Source: WAOL01 sp964399035 (GTDB taxonomy: Archaea > Thermoproteota > Thermoprotei_A > Sulfolobales > NBVN01). From it: a DNA stretch of 10,878 bases. Below the pieces are notes generated by a model. It was not told the origin of the DNA and made no database searches. It was given only the letters and a program-made list of their open reading frames with translations. This document shows positions 1 to 5,671 of this stretch, one piece after another (position 1 is the stretch's first letter; each line of letters opens with the position of its first letter). The DNA lies in assembly GCA_964399035.1 (NCBI GenBank), contig CAYNPH010000057.1, forward strand, positions 1-10,878, given 5' to 3'. A program made the translations under genes and the position numbers.

Positions 1-30
1 TTAACTCTACTCTTCGGAAAGACCCTTAAC

Positions 31-123
31 TCATCGGTCTCCCAGGTCGAAGTCGAGCAAGTACTCGCGCCCGCACTTTTCGTAGTACCACCTTCCCAGC
101 GCTTTTGTTAACGGGCTTAACAT
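31..123 (-). CDS. possible 30-aa ORF or gene remnant
   Basis: An ATG at 123 opens a 30-codon frame ending in TGA at 31. The peptide is compact and natural-looking (MLSPLTKALGRW at the start, YYEKCGREYLLDFD in the middle), with aromatic and acidic residues and codons such as CTC, GAC and TTC that match the larger genes. A TATA-like AT-rich stretch (about 141-150) lies just upstream, but no Shine-Dalgarno motif is well placed. I recognise no family. It may be a micro-protein or the amino-terminal remnant of a longer gene cut off at this edge of the element. Chance cannot be excluded at this length. Confidence 0.3.
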   Translation of the reverse strand: MLSPLTKALGRWYYEKCGREYLLDFDLGDR

Positions 124-437
124 AGCTATTTTCGTTATCGAAAAATTTAATCGTACTAAAACGATAGCTCCTTTAGAGACCGTGAGTTCAGGAGAAGTAA
201 TACCGGACATTTAAGCGGAAAAGTATATTATTTGATGTCAAAAAGTAACTCGGAAATTTAGTCATTTTAAGGAAAATATTTCTTGAACTTGAGCGAAAGC
301 AACTTGAATAATACATTATACAAAACTCTTAAGGGATCGGGTATTACCATTAAAAACCCGAGAATAGAACGCAGAAAAGTTAATTATCTAGGCATTCAAA
401 CATTTGTCGATATACTCTTCCGTTAAAGTTCGTAAAA
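124..437. other. AT-rich non-coding stretch left of the iteron cluster
   Basis: No convincing gene is visible on either strand. The base composition is clearly more AT-rich than the coding part, with runs such as AAGTATATTATTTG near 221-234 and several TTAA/AATT steps. A short hairpin can form from TCGGGT (337-342) and ACCCGA (356-361), and a weak AGCTAT/ATAGCT inverted pair lies at 124-129 and 164-169. Its place beside an iteron-like repeat cluster suggests a DNA-unwinding segment of an origin. That is inference from composition and position only. Confidence 0.4.
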
Positions 438-651
438 CTGGGTGAATTAGGGTCACCTAACTCACCCGCGGGTGACGGCTGGGTGAGTTCCTGGGTGAGT
501 TTTCTCCATCGCTGGGTGAGTTTCATGGGTGAGTTTGCGCCGCAAAAACTCACCCGCGCGCACTGCATTGAATTAGACTCTCGCAGAAGTCACCCATGAA
601 ACTCACCCGCGACCATCGGAACTGCTCACCCAGAACTCACCCAGTTCACCC
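438..651. repeat. GGGTGAGTT iteron-like cluster in both orientations, candidate replication origin
   Basis: The 9-mer GGGTGAGTT occurs on the plus strand at 481, 493, 514 and 527, with a near copy at 440. Its complement AACTCACCC occurs at 459, 547, 600 and 634, with near copies at 587, 623 and 643. Forward copies gather on the left and reverse copies on the right, giving overall dyad symmetry. A 14-bp perfect palindrome (TCACCCGCGGGTGA, 462-475) lies inside. A 19-bp perfect inverted pair links 514-532 with 590-608. Related motifs recur at 798-804 and 878-884. Iterons in a non-coding region of an element that encodes an SF3 helicase are typical of replication origins. A regulatory array bound by the element's AbrB-like proteins is an alternative. 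Confidence 0.6.
527..555. repeat. strong hairpin at the centre of the iteron cluster
   Basis: The left arm GGGTGAGTTTGCG (527-539) pairs with CGCAAA (541-546) and, after a two-base bulge (AA, 547-548), with CTCACCC (549-555). This gives 13 base pairs around a single-base apex. The arms are built from the iteron motif in opposite orientations, so the structure sits on the symmetry axis of the cluster. It may extrude as a cruciform, mark the initiation site, or simply result from two facing iterons. Confidence 0.6.
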
Positions 652-757
652 GAAAGTGTTTTTTATTCAATCACCAAGTACTTCTCCTTCAGGTGTTACC
701 CACGTTATGAGGACTGCTCATTTTGTATATACAGCCCTTTGAAGGTGTTCTCCTTAA

Positions 758-771
758 ATTTCATTTGAAAT
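758..771. promoter_or_regulatory. 14-bp palindrome upstream of a TATA box, possible operator
   Basis: ATTTCA, TT, TGAAAT forms a perfect dyad. It ends about ten bases before the TATA-like run at 782-794, where an archaeal transcription-factor site could sit. No identical copy was noticed elsewhere in the window, so the operator role is only suggested by position. Confidence 0.25.
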
Positions 772-781
772 AACCTTAGTG

Positions 782-794
782 ATATAATATATAC
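782..794 (+). promoter_or_regulatory. TATA-box-like promoter for the 827 micro-ORF and possibly the surface operon
   Basis: The run ATATAATATATAC is the best archaeal TATA-box match on the plus strand of the left region. Transcription would start about 25 bases downstream, near 812-817, placing the ATG at 827 behind a very short leader. Without a terminator, the transcript would run through the inverted repeat into gene A at 977. Confidence 0.45.
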
Positions 795-826
795 TTCGGG
801 TGAGTGCGCGTAAAAAAGAGTTCAGG

Positions 827-943
827 ATGTCAAGAGCAAAGGCGAACAACAGGTTAGCAGAGAGGGTTAGTAGCGCGCTCACCCGCGCGCGCGACGATCA
901 GCAAGGCCGAGAGCGTGAGCACGCTCTCAGAGGGCAGAATTAA
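827..943 (+). CDS. possible 38-aa basic micro-protein
   Basis: ATG at 827 opens a 38-codon frame ending in TAA at 941-943. The product begins MSRAKANNRLAERVSSAL and continues with an Arg-, Glu- and Gln-rich stretch. It is highly charged, lacks hydrophobic segments and is predicted by eye to be mostly helical, so it could be a small nucleic-acid-binding protein. A good TATA-like box lies 33-45 bases upstream. Early codons (GCA AAG GCG AAC AAC AGG) match the larger genes, but the middle runs through GC-rich iteron-like and palindromic DNA, which could create an open frame by chance. The stop lies inside the left inverted repeat. No family recognised. Confidence 0.4.
   Translation: MSRAKANNRLAERVSSALTRARDDQQGREREHALRGQN
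909..928. repeat. 8-bp-stem hairpin straddling the left border of the inverted repeat
   Basis: GAGAGCGT (909-916), loop GAGC (917-920) and ACGCTCTC (921-928) form a perfect eight-base-pair stem. The right arm is the first eight bases of the 99-bp inverted repeat, and the left arm is identical to the last eight bases of the window (10871-10878). The repeat border and the hairpin therefore coincide, which matters for deciding whether the repeat is a biological terminus or an assembly fold-back. Confidence 0.75.
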
Positions 944-1019
944 AGATGAGCAAAAGTTTAGCTCTGGGGAGGTGCAGTGAGGGCCACTCTCTTACTCTTA
1001 ATTGGAATAGGGAGTGCAA
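921..1019 (+). repeat. 99-bp perfect inverted repeat, left copy
   Basis: This segment is identical, without a mismatch, to the reverse complement of 10780-10878. It begins at the apex side of the 909-928 hairpin and ends 43 bases inside gene A, after which the copies diverge at once (C versus G). It carries AT-rich TATA-like motifs, a strong GGGGAGGTG Shine-Dalgarno stretch (966-974) and the GTG start plus first 14 codons of gene A. The same promoter and leader cassette therefore faces outward into both operons. Perfect identity implies recent duplication, gene conversion, a true terminal repeat or an assembly artefact. Confidence 0.85.
937..960 (+). promoter_or_regulatory. candidate promoter of the surface operon within the inverted repeat
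   Basis: Two AT-rich TATA-like motifs lie upstream of the GTG at 977: GAATTAAAG (937-945) and AAAAGTTTA (952-960). The first would place transcription start near 966, giving a leader of about ten bases beginning at the GGGGAGGTG stretch. The second sits too close to the start codon for normal spacing. Because it lies in the repeat, an identical copy exists at the right end. Confidence 0.35.
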
Positions 1020-1978
1020 CTTTGTTAGCGGGAAAGCTCAGCTTGATCCTCGTGTGGGACTTCAACACGGGAGGAGAGGTAAAGGCATTGGCGTTCAACT
1101 ACCGCGGAACGCTGGGAGTGGCCTCCTACGACGCTTGTTCCTATGTCCTCAGCGCGAGCGGTGAGGACCTATACCACGTTTGTAACAGCACGTTCACGTG
1201 GGTCAGCGCTTACGGCAACCTCTTCGCCTTCATGAGTCTTGACAATTACGTGTACTTGATCAATAGCACATCAAATGGAACTAGGTTATGGAAGAAGGTC
1301 GAGGTGAGCGAGGACGTCGACCAAGTGGTGACGCTGCTGGGAGACGGCATGATAGCGTGTCAAAGGAAGTGTTCTAGGATGGACTTCAACGGTACGGTGT
1401 ACTGGACGCTCGACGTAGGACTAGTTGAAACGTCTCCCAAAATGCTCTCCTCGTCGCTAGTGCTCATAGCAGACTCACTCTACGACAAGCTATACCTCGT
1501 CAACGTCTACGACGGTAGCCCGCTGAGGCTAAGCTTGTTCCAATCTGAGGAAATAGAGGACGTGGCGACGTGCAAGGGAGTCGCATACATACTGACGTCC
1601 TCCTCGCTATACGTCCACAACTTCACCTCAGGGAAGTACTTCAAAGTGGCGGGCCTAGGAGGCCAGAGGTTAGCGATCTCCCCCACCTGTTCCTACGTGG
1701 CGGTGGCTGACGGCAAGGAGCTGACAATACTCCAGGGGACGGACGTCGTGTACTCCACTTCGTTCGAGAACGATTACATAACCGCGCTGGCATGGGGAAA
1801 CGCGCTGGCAGTAGGCTTCAAGGACGGACGGGTAGCAGTCTTCAGCGTTGAGACGGAGGCGCCGTTGCTGGTCGGCCCCGGAGTACCAGCTCCGCTGGTC
1901 CTCCCAGTCGCCCTCAGCCTATTAAGGAAGAAGCTAAAGGAAAGAGGCGGTGAAGGACGATGCCAGTTTGCACCTTAA
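977..1978 (+). CDS. surface protein A: beta-propeller-like, sorted or anchored at the C-terminus
   Basis: A 333-aa predicted exported protein. Residues 1-18 (MRATLLLLIGIGSATLLA) form a signal peptide. The body has repeated blade-like beta segments, such as VKALAFNYRGTLGVAS near the start and ALAVGFKDGRVAVFSVE near the end, resembling WD40/PQQ-type propellers. Several Cys and N-glycosylation sequons (NST, NGT, NFT) fit an extracellular protein. From about residue 301 comes PGVPAPLVLP, a hydrophobic stretch and a basic tail (LLRKKLKER), matching the tails of proteins B to E. The GTG start follows GGGGAGGTG by only two bases, tighter than usual, so a TTG at 1022 or leaderless initiation is possible. 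The start lies in the inverted repeat. It is the first gene of the operon, and its 3' end overlaps gene B. A specific ligand or role is unknown. Confidence 0.85.
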   Translation: MRATLLLLIGIGSATLLAGKLSLILVWDFNTGGEVKALAFNYRGTLGVASYDACSYVLSASGEDLYHVCNSTFTWVSAYGNLFAFMSLDNYVYLINSTSNGTRLWKKVEVSEDVDQVVTLLGDGMIACQRKCSRMDFNGTVYWTLDVGLVETSPKMLSSSLVLIADSLYDKLYLVNVYDGSPLRLSLFQSEEIEDVATCKGVAYILTSSSLYVHNFTSGKYFKVAGLGGQRLAISPTCSYVAVADGKELTILQGTDVVYSTSFENDYITALAWGNALAVGFKDGRVAVFSVETEAPLLVGPGVPAPLVLPVALSLLRKKLKERGGEGRCQFAP

Positions 1979-2490
1979 CCGCCTTCCTCGGCACCCTCAC
2001 CACTTCCACCTCGGTGTCCTCCCCGATAGCCACCCTCGTGACGGCCTACGTGACGCTCAGCTTGGCGTACACTAACTTAACAACTACGACGCTGGGCGCT
2101 TTCAGCCTAAACGCCAAGGCCCAGCTGTTGCCCTTCCAGCTTGCCACCGTCTCCGGCTCCTTCGCAGGCTCCGGGGACGTGGTGACAGTTACTGTAACAG
2201 CGTCCTATTTTGGGAAGGGCACTATTACAACGCTCACAGTGACGGACTTCGACTCAACGAAGGCGTTGAACCTCTTGGCCTCCCAGTTCCCTAATCAGAG
2301 AATAACGCTCACGGAGACCGTGGGGTGCGACGTGGGCACCACCGTCTACTTGGTGGAGCTGGTAAGCGGCACGCTGAGGACGATATCAACCATCAGCGCT
2401 GCCGAGCTGGCTACAAAGCACATCGCGATCCCCCTCCCCTTAATGCTTGCCCTCCTCGGAGGCGTGCTGACGAGGCTCAGGAGGAATTAA
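1960..2490 (+). CDS. surface protein B: small Thr/Ser/Val-rich beta protein with sorting-type tail
   Basis: A 176-aa protein starting at an ATG that overlaps the end of gene A by 19 bases. A GGCGGTGAAGG stretch just upstream serves as Shine-Dalgarno, which suggests translational coupling. The middle (about 60-145) alternates Thr, Val and small residues in beta-strand fashion, like a single Ig-like or jelly-roll domain. The C-terminus (155-176) has IAIPLPLML, a hydrophobic helix and LRRN, the same layout as in A and C to E. Oddly, the first 52 residues contain no charged residue, so there is no standard positively charged signal-peptide start. It may use an atypical signal, an internal start or a long hydrophobic leader. 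No family recognised; it may be a partner or minor component of a surface structure with A. Confidence 0.75.
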   Translation: MPVCTLTAFLGTLTTSTSVSSPIATLVTAYVTLSLAYTNLTTTTLGAFSLNAKAQLLPFQLATVSGSFAGSGDVVTVTVTASYFGKGTITTLTVTDFDSTKALNLLASQFPNQRITLTETVGCDVGTTVYLVELVSGTLRTISTISAAELATKHIAIPLPLMLALLGGVLTRLRRN

Positions 2491-2702
2491 CTCTTTTTTG
2501 GAAATACGAGTAAGACTGCCCCTTCTCTAAAGTCGACCACAGCCTTCACCTCCCCGTCCCCCCCTCCCAGCTTCTTGATCCACGCCTTTGGAAGCGTGAT
2601 GACGTAAATCTCGCTTCTCCCTTCCCTCTTCTTCCTTATCTTGAGCTCTCTTATCTCGATATCCTCTATACCAGACTCCACGATCTCTTTCAACGACAAC
2701 AA
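2487..2702 (-). CDS. AbrB/SpoVT-like transcriptional regulator
   Basis: A 71-aa protein opening with TTG at 2702, with GGGTAG a few bases upstream as a weak Shine-Dalgarno. Residues about 30-70 carry the swapped-hairpin AbrB signature: a beta strand, then IYVITLPKAWIKKLGGGDG and two closing strands ending in VLLVFPKKS. Archaeal AbrB-family proteins bind DNA as dimers through this fold. Residues 1-28 form an acidic/basic helix that could mediate assembly. The gene lies antisense inside the surface operon, its stop codon overlaps the stop of gene B, and its promoter region is shared with gene C. Inferred role: local, probably autoregulating, control of genes C to E and the sortase. The family call is fairly sure; the target is inferred. 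Confidence 0.8.
   Translation of the reverse strand: MLSLKEIVESGIEDIEIRELKIRKKREGRSEIYVITLPKAWIKKLGGGDGEVKAVVDFREGAVLLVFPKKS
2491..2500 (+). terminator. T-tract terminator after gene B
   Basis: The stop codon of B is followed directly by CTCTTTTTTG, with six consecutive T (2494-2499). This is typical of archaeal U-tract termination and would end part of the A-B transcript before the antisense regulator. No hairpin precedes it, as expected in archaea. Confidence 0.45.
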
Positions 2703-2773
2703 GGTACTACCCTTATTTCAGAGTATACACAGAGTTTAAAGCATGCCCACGTCTAAATCCAGCTGGGAGGGAA
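2703..2773. promoter_or_regulatory. divergent promoter between the AbrB-like gene and gene C
   Basis: This 71-bp gap separates two genes pointing away from each other. It contains GTTTAAAG (2734-2741), whose TTTAAA core is symmetric and could serve as TATA box in both directions, and GAGTATACAC (2721-2730). For gene C the start would fall near 2763, just before the GGGAGGG Shine-Dalgarno (2765-2771). For the regulator it would fall near 2710, giving a very short leader. The regulator is well placed to control both directions here. Confidence 0.5.
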
Positions 2774-4369
2774 GTGAAGGTGAAGGCTAAAGCACTGTCC
2801 TTAACGCTCCTGCTCCTCGTCGCCACCGCCTTCGCGGCTGGGATAAGCGCCGTAAAGGTGATGGACATAAACGCCGCCACCATGGGCAGCGCCCAGCCCG
2901 CGTGCTGGACGAAGGACTACGTCGTGTGGGTCAACAACAATAACTTGTACTACAGCAAGATAGGGGAGCAGCTAGTGCCCTACGCAGTTACCATGAAGAC
3001 GGTAACTCTCTACCTCGAAGATAGTAGTAGTAACAATTACGGCACCGCTCAAGTCACCCCCAGCTTCGACAGAGTGCTCAGCTGCTACGAGGACCAAGAG
3101 GGCAACCTACACATATTCTTCAGCGCACAAGCAAGTAGCGTTGATGTTCAAGTAAGTAGTGGTGGTAGTCCTACCACCTATAGAATAAATGAGGTGGTGT
3201 TCTTGGGATACGCGCTAGTCAAGGCCAACAGCATAGCCGTGCCAGTGGTGGGCTTCCTCGAGGCCCCGATCGCGGTCGACTACGCTTCTGCTGGTAGTAA
3301 TTACTATGGTCTCAGCCTCGATACTATAGCAATAAACGGCAAGAAGCACCTCGCCTTAAAGTTATCTGAGAAATCCGTAAGCAGCGAACCGTCCTCCCCC
3401 ACTTTACACTACAGCGTCGCGCTCGACACGGCTTCCCAAAGGGTCTACATACTGGGCACTATGAGCGAAATTAGTGATGGTTCGTACACAACTACAGGGA
3501 TCCTCAAGACTGGCTACTTGGTAACCTTTGCCTCCTCAATAGGAACCACCGACAGCGTTATCTCAGGAGACGAGTACGATCCTACTGATGATGCAAACGC
3601 AATTAAGACGATAAATGGCATTAATAGTCTCAACTCTATAACTGAGCTGAAGAGCTTCAACGGTGGAGTGCTGGCTAAAGCCAGTAACTGGTACATAGTC
3701 ACTAAGGTCAGCAGCGCTTACACGGCCGTGAATACCGAAGAAACTGCTTTCAACAGCTACTACGGCAAGGTCGGCGATGCCTACTTCGCTGTGAACAACA
3801 AAGAGCTGCTCGTGATAGCTAATGCTAAGAATTCGTACACCTTCACGGCAAGCAACCAAGTGTTGTTGCCCTCCGACAGTCCAGACTACGAGGTCATTGA
3901 CGTAGGCGTAGTAGGCCCAGAGATGAAGGCCCTCGCAGCCACCCCCTCTAAGGGGGAGGTCTTTGACGTTAGCGGAATACCGGTGATCAGCGAAAAGATC
4001 ATAGGTAGAGCTGGAGACCTACTCGTCACCAAGTCAGAAAATAACGGAATAACCTACTTCCACCTCTACAAGGTGGGCTTTAACGTGGCAACTCAAACAG
4101 CAACTCAGACCACCACTACTGCCACCAACACGACGACTACTACCGTAACTCAAACGATGACCGCTACGAACACCACAGCCACCCAAACTGCCACTCAGAC
4201 CACTACAACCACCGCTCAGACCACCACTACTGCCACCCAGACCGCTACGAACACCACCGCTCTCGTGACCACCAGTCCAACCACCACTACTACCGGAACG
4301 GCAATACCCTTCGCGGTGCTAGCGATACCAGTCGCGGAGGCCCTGAGGAGGAGGCTCGCCAAGAAGTGA
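2774..4369 (+). CDS. surface protein C: secreted, Thr-rich stalk, sorting-type tail
   Basis: A 531-aa predicted surface protein. Residues 1-26 form a signal peptide (Lys-rich start, LSLTLLLLVATAFAAG core). A beta-rich ectodomain (about 27-435) begins with a segment like that of protein E: a Cys, then DYVVWVNNNNLYY, and a second Cys in LSCYEDQEGNLHIFF. Residues about 439-507 are almost only Thr, Ala, Gln, Val and Asn, a likely extended stalk with N-glycosylation sequons (NTT) and possible O-glycosylation. The tail (510-531) is AIPFAVLAIP, a short hydrophobic helix and a basic end (RRRLAKK), as expected for recognition by the co-encoded archaeosortase. GTG at 2774 lies close to its Shine-Dalgarno; an in-frame GTG at 2780 has better spacing and may be the real start. 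A T-tract follows the gene. Binding partner unknown. Confidence 0.85.
   Translation: MKVKAKALSLTLLLLVATAFAAGISAVKVMDINAATMGSAQPACWTKDYVVWVNNNNLYYSKIGEQLVPYAVTMKTVTLYLEDSSSNNYGTAQVTPSFDRVLSCYEDQEGNLHIFFSAQASSVDVQVSSGGSPTTYRINEVVFLGYALVKANSIAVPVVGFLEAPIAVDYASAGSNYYGLSLDTIAINGKKHLALKLSEKSVSSEPSSPTLHYSVALDTASQRVYILGTMSEISDGSYTTTGILKTGYLVTFASSIGTTDSVISGDEYDPTDDANAIKTINGINSLNSITELKSFNGGVLAKASNWYIVTKVSSAYTAVNTEETAFNSYYGKVGDAYFAVNNKELLVIANAKNSYTFTASNQVLLPSDSPDYEVIDVGVVGPEMKALAATPSKGEVFDVSGIPVISEKIIGRAGDLLVTKSENNGITYFHLYKVGFNVATQTATQTTTTATNTTTTTVTQTMTATNTTATQTATQTTTTTAQTTTTATQTATNTTALVTTSPTTTTTGTAIPFAVLAIPVAEALRRRLAKK
4083..4294 (+). repeat. Thr-codon repeat array encoding the stalk of protein C
   Basis: The stretch consists of imperfect ACN-rich repeats. 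A 23-bp unit beginning CTCAGACCACC recurs at 4104-4126 and 4215-4237, and ACCGCTACGAACACCAC recurs at 4160-4176 and 4241-4257. A 26-bp block (4199-4224) is identical to 7076-7101 in gene E. Such arrays expand and contract by slippage or recombination, so stalk length may vary between strains. Confidence 0.75.
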
Positions 4370-4376
4370 TTTTTTA
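4370..4376 (+). terminator. T-tract after gene C
   Basis: Six T directly follow the TGA of gene C, and a pyrimidine-rich run (CTCTCCCCCC) comes next. It could cause partial termination and set lower expression of D, E and the sortase. Gene D starts 34 bases further on, with a TTAAAATTA stretch in between that may be a weak secondary promoter. Confidence 0.4.
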
Positions 4377-4409
4377 CTCTCCCCCCTTCTTAAAATTAGG
4401 AGCTTGAGA

Positions 4410-5657
4410 ATGAGGGCACTCCTAATCTCCATTTTGGTACTGGTTCCCGCGCTCGCCCAGTACTTAGTGGTGAGCGTTCACCCAGTAGAATCCATCTCCT
4501 TGAACGGCAACTTCGCCAGAGTGAAGCTGTGCGTGAAGGACACGGGAAAGAGCTTGCTGATCTTTGGCTCCAGCGGCCTAGTGAAGTTTGACGGGGAACA
4601 AGTGAACTCGATAACCCAGTCCACGACCGCCTTTGCCTCTTGCTCCTCCCAAGGCTACGCTTACTTGACCAACGACGGGATAATACACACCGAGGGCGGC
4701 AAGAGGACGGACAATCCAATAAGACCGGAGCTGAAGGGAGTGGTCGTCCCCGTGTGGGAGACCGGGGCGGAGGCAGAGGTGTTGGCTTGTGGCATGAAAT
4801 GCAACCTCCTGAAAATAGACTCGAGCGGAGCGATAACTGAGGTGTGGACTAATGACGTTGATCTAGGCTCTACGGCCTCCGACGGGGTCTTCGTGACGTA
4901 CAACGGAAAGCCGTACGTGATAATATCCACGCTGGGGGGCAACTTAATTGCTTTTGACATCACGGCGAGCGAGGGAGGAACTGCCACCTACGAAACGACC
5001 AGCGTGAATGAAGCAATAAACTCCATCGCGCTGTGCGGTGATGACTTAGCTGTGGCGACCTCTGGGGGGGTCAAGCTCTACAGGCTATCCGACGTCATAA
5101 GCGGGGGAGCGAGCCCACAGTACAGCTACTCGCTGAGCGACCCGCTCAACAGGGTGGCTTGCAGAGATCCGACGGCGGACTTCTTGCTCCTAGTCAGCCC
5201 AACAGTTCCCTCGATAACGTTGCTGAGCCCCTCCTTGGCTCCGCTCAGCTCCCTCACCAACACCACCCCGCCTCTCGACGCGTCCTCCTTGGACGGCTAC
5301 TTCTACGTGCTCTACGGAGACTCTTTAGTGAAGTACGAGGTCTGGGTGGGCGTGCCAGTTACCGTGACCACAACTTCTACCTACACCTTGACGAGTACTG
5401 TCTACACTAGTACAACTACCGTGGTTACTACCACCTTGACCACCTCAACAAACACTACCACCTTCACTACCGTGGTTACTACCACGAGCACTGTAGTGAC
5501 CACAAACACGACTACGCTTACTACCACAACTCTAACCACCCTGACTACGGTCACCACGCTTACTACCGTGTTCACCACTCCCACGACGTTGTCGGTGGTG
5601 CCACTGCAACTGCTGATCGCAGTGATCCCCCTCTTAAATAGACGTAGGGCTAGGTAA
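4410..5657 (+). CDS. surface protein D: secreted, Cys-bearing beta-propeller-like domain, Thr stalk, sorting-type tail
   Basis: A 415-aa predicted surface protein. ATG at 4410 is preferred over the in-frame TTG at 4404 because AGGAG (4398-4402) lies seven bases upstream. Residues 1-17 (MRALLISILVLVPALAQ) form a signal peptide. The ectodomain (about 18-315) holds recurring segments with Cys before or within a beta strand (KLCVKD, ASCSSQGYAYL, LACGMKC, ALCGDDLAVATS, VACRDP), spaced like propeller blades and possibly disulphide-bonded outside the cell. Residues about 318-394 are a Thr/Val/Ser stalk with NTT sequons. The tail (396-415) is VVPLQLLIAVIP followed by LLNRRRAR, parallel to proteins A to C and E. 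It is 14 bp from gene E, in one operon with the sortase. Specific ligand unknown. Confidence 0.85.
   Translation: MRALLISILVLVPALAQYLVVSVHPVESISLNGNFARVKLCVKDTGKSLLIFGSSGLVKFDGEQVNSITQSTTAFASCSSQGYAYLTNDGIIHTEGGKRTDNPIRPELKGVVVPVWETGAEAEVLACGMKCNLLKIDSSGAITEVWTNDVDLGSTASDGVFVTYNGKPYVIISTLGGNLIAFDITASEGGTATYETTSVNEAINSIALCGDDLAVATSGGVKLYRLSDVISGGASPQYSYSLSDPLNRVACRDPTADFLLLVSPTVPSITLLSPSLAPLSSLTNTTPPLDASSLDGYFYVLYGDSLVKYEVWVGVPVTVTTTSTYTLTSTVYTSTTTVVTTTLTTSTNTTTFTTVVTTTSTVVTTNTTTLTTTTLTTLTTVTTLTTVFTTPTTLSVVPLQLLIAVIPLLNRRRAR
5353..5590 (+). repeat. Thr/Val-codon repeat array encoding the stalk of protein D
   Basis: Imperfect repeats of ACN and GTN codons. ACTACCGTGGTTACTACCAC is repeated exactly at 5415-5434 and 5466-5485. 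The composition differs from stalks C and E (more Val, no Gln), so the D stalk may be stiffer and more beta-like. The long Val-rich reading frame on the opposite strand is a by-product of this composition. Confidence 0.7.
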
Positions 5658-5671
5658 CACCGGGTTCGAAG

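Noticed and set aside
380..568. 62-aa minus-strand ORF rich in LTQ repeats
   Set aside because: It reads straight through the GGGTGAGTT iterons, and the recurring LTQ is just the translated repeat. No ribosome site and no fold-like composition.
438..651. CRISPR-like array of short repeats
   Set aside because: The motif is only 9 bp, unevenly spaced and in both orientations, with no unique spacers of even length and no cas genes. It fits iterons instead.
946..1164. 72-aa plus-strand ORF starting MSKSLALGRC
   Set aside because: It overlaps the start of gene A in another frame, lacks a ribosome site and has no continuing signal-peptide or domain character. The same start recurs at the right end only because of the inverted repeat.
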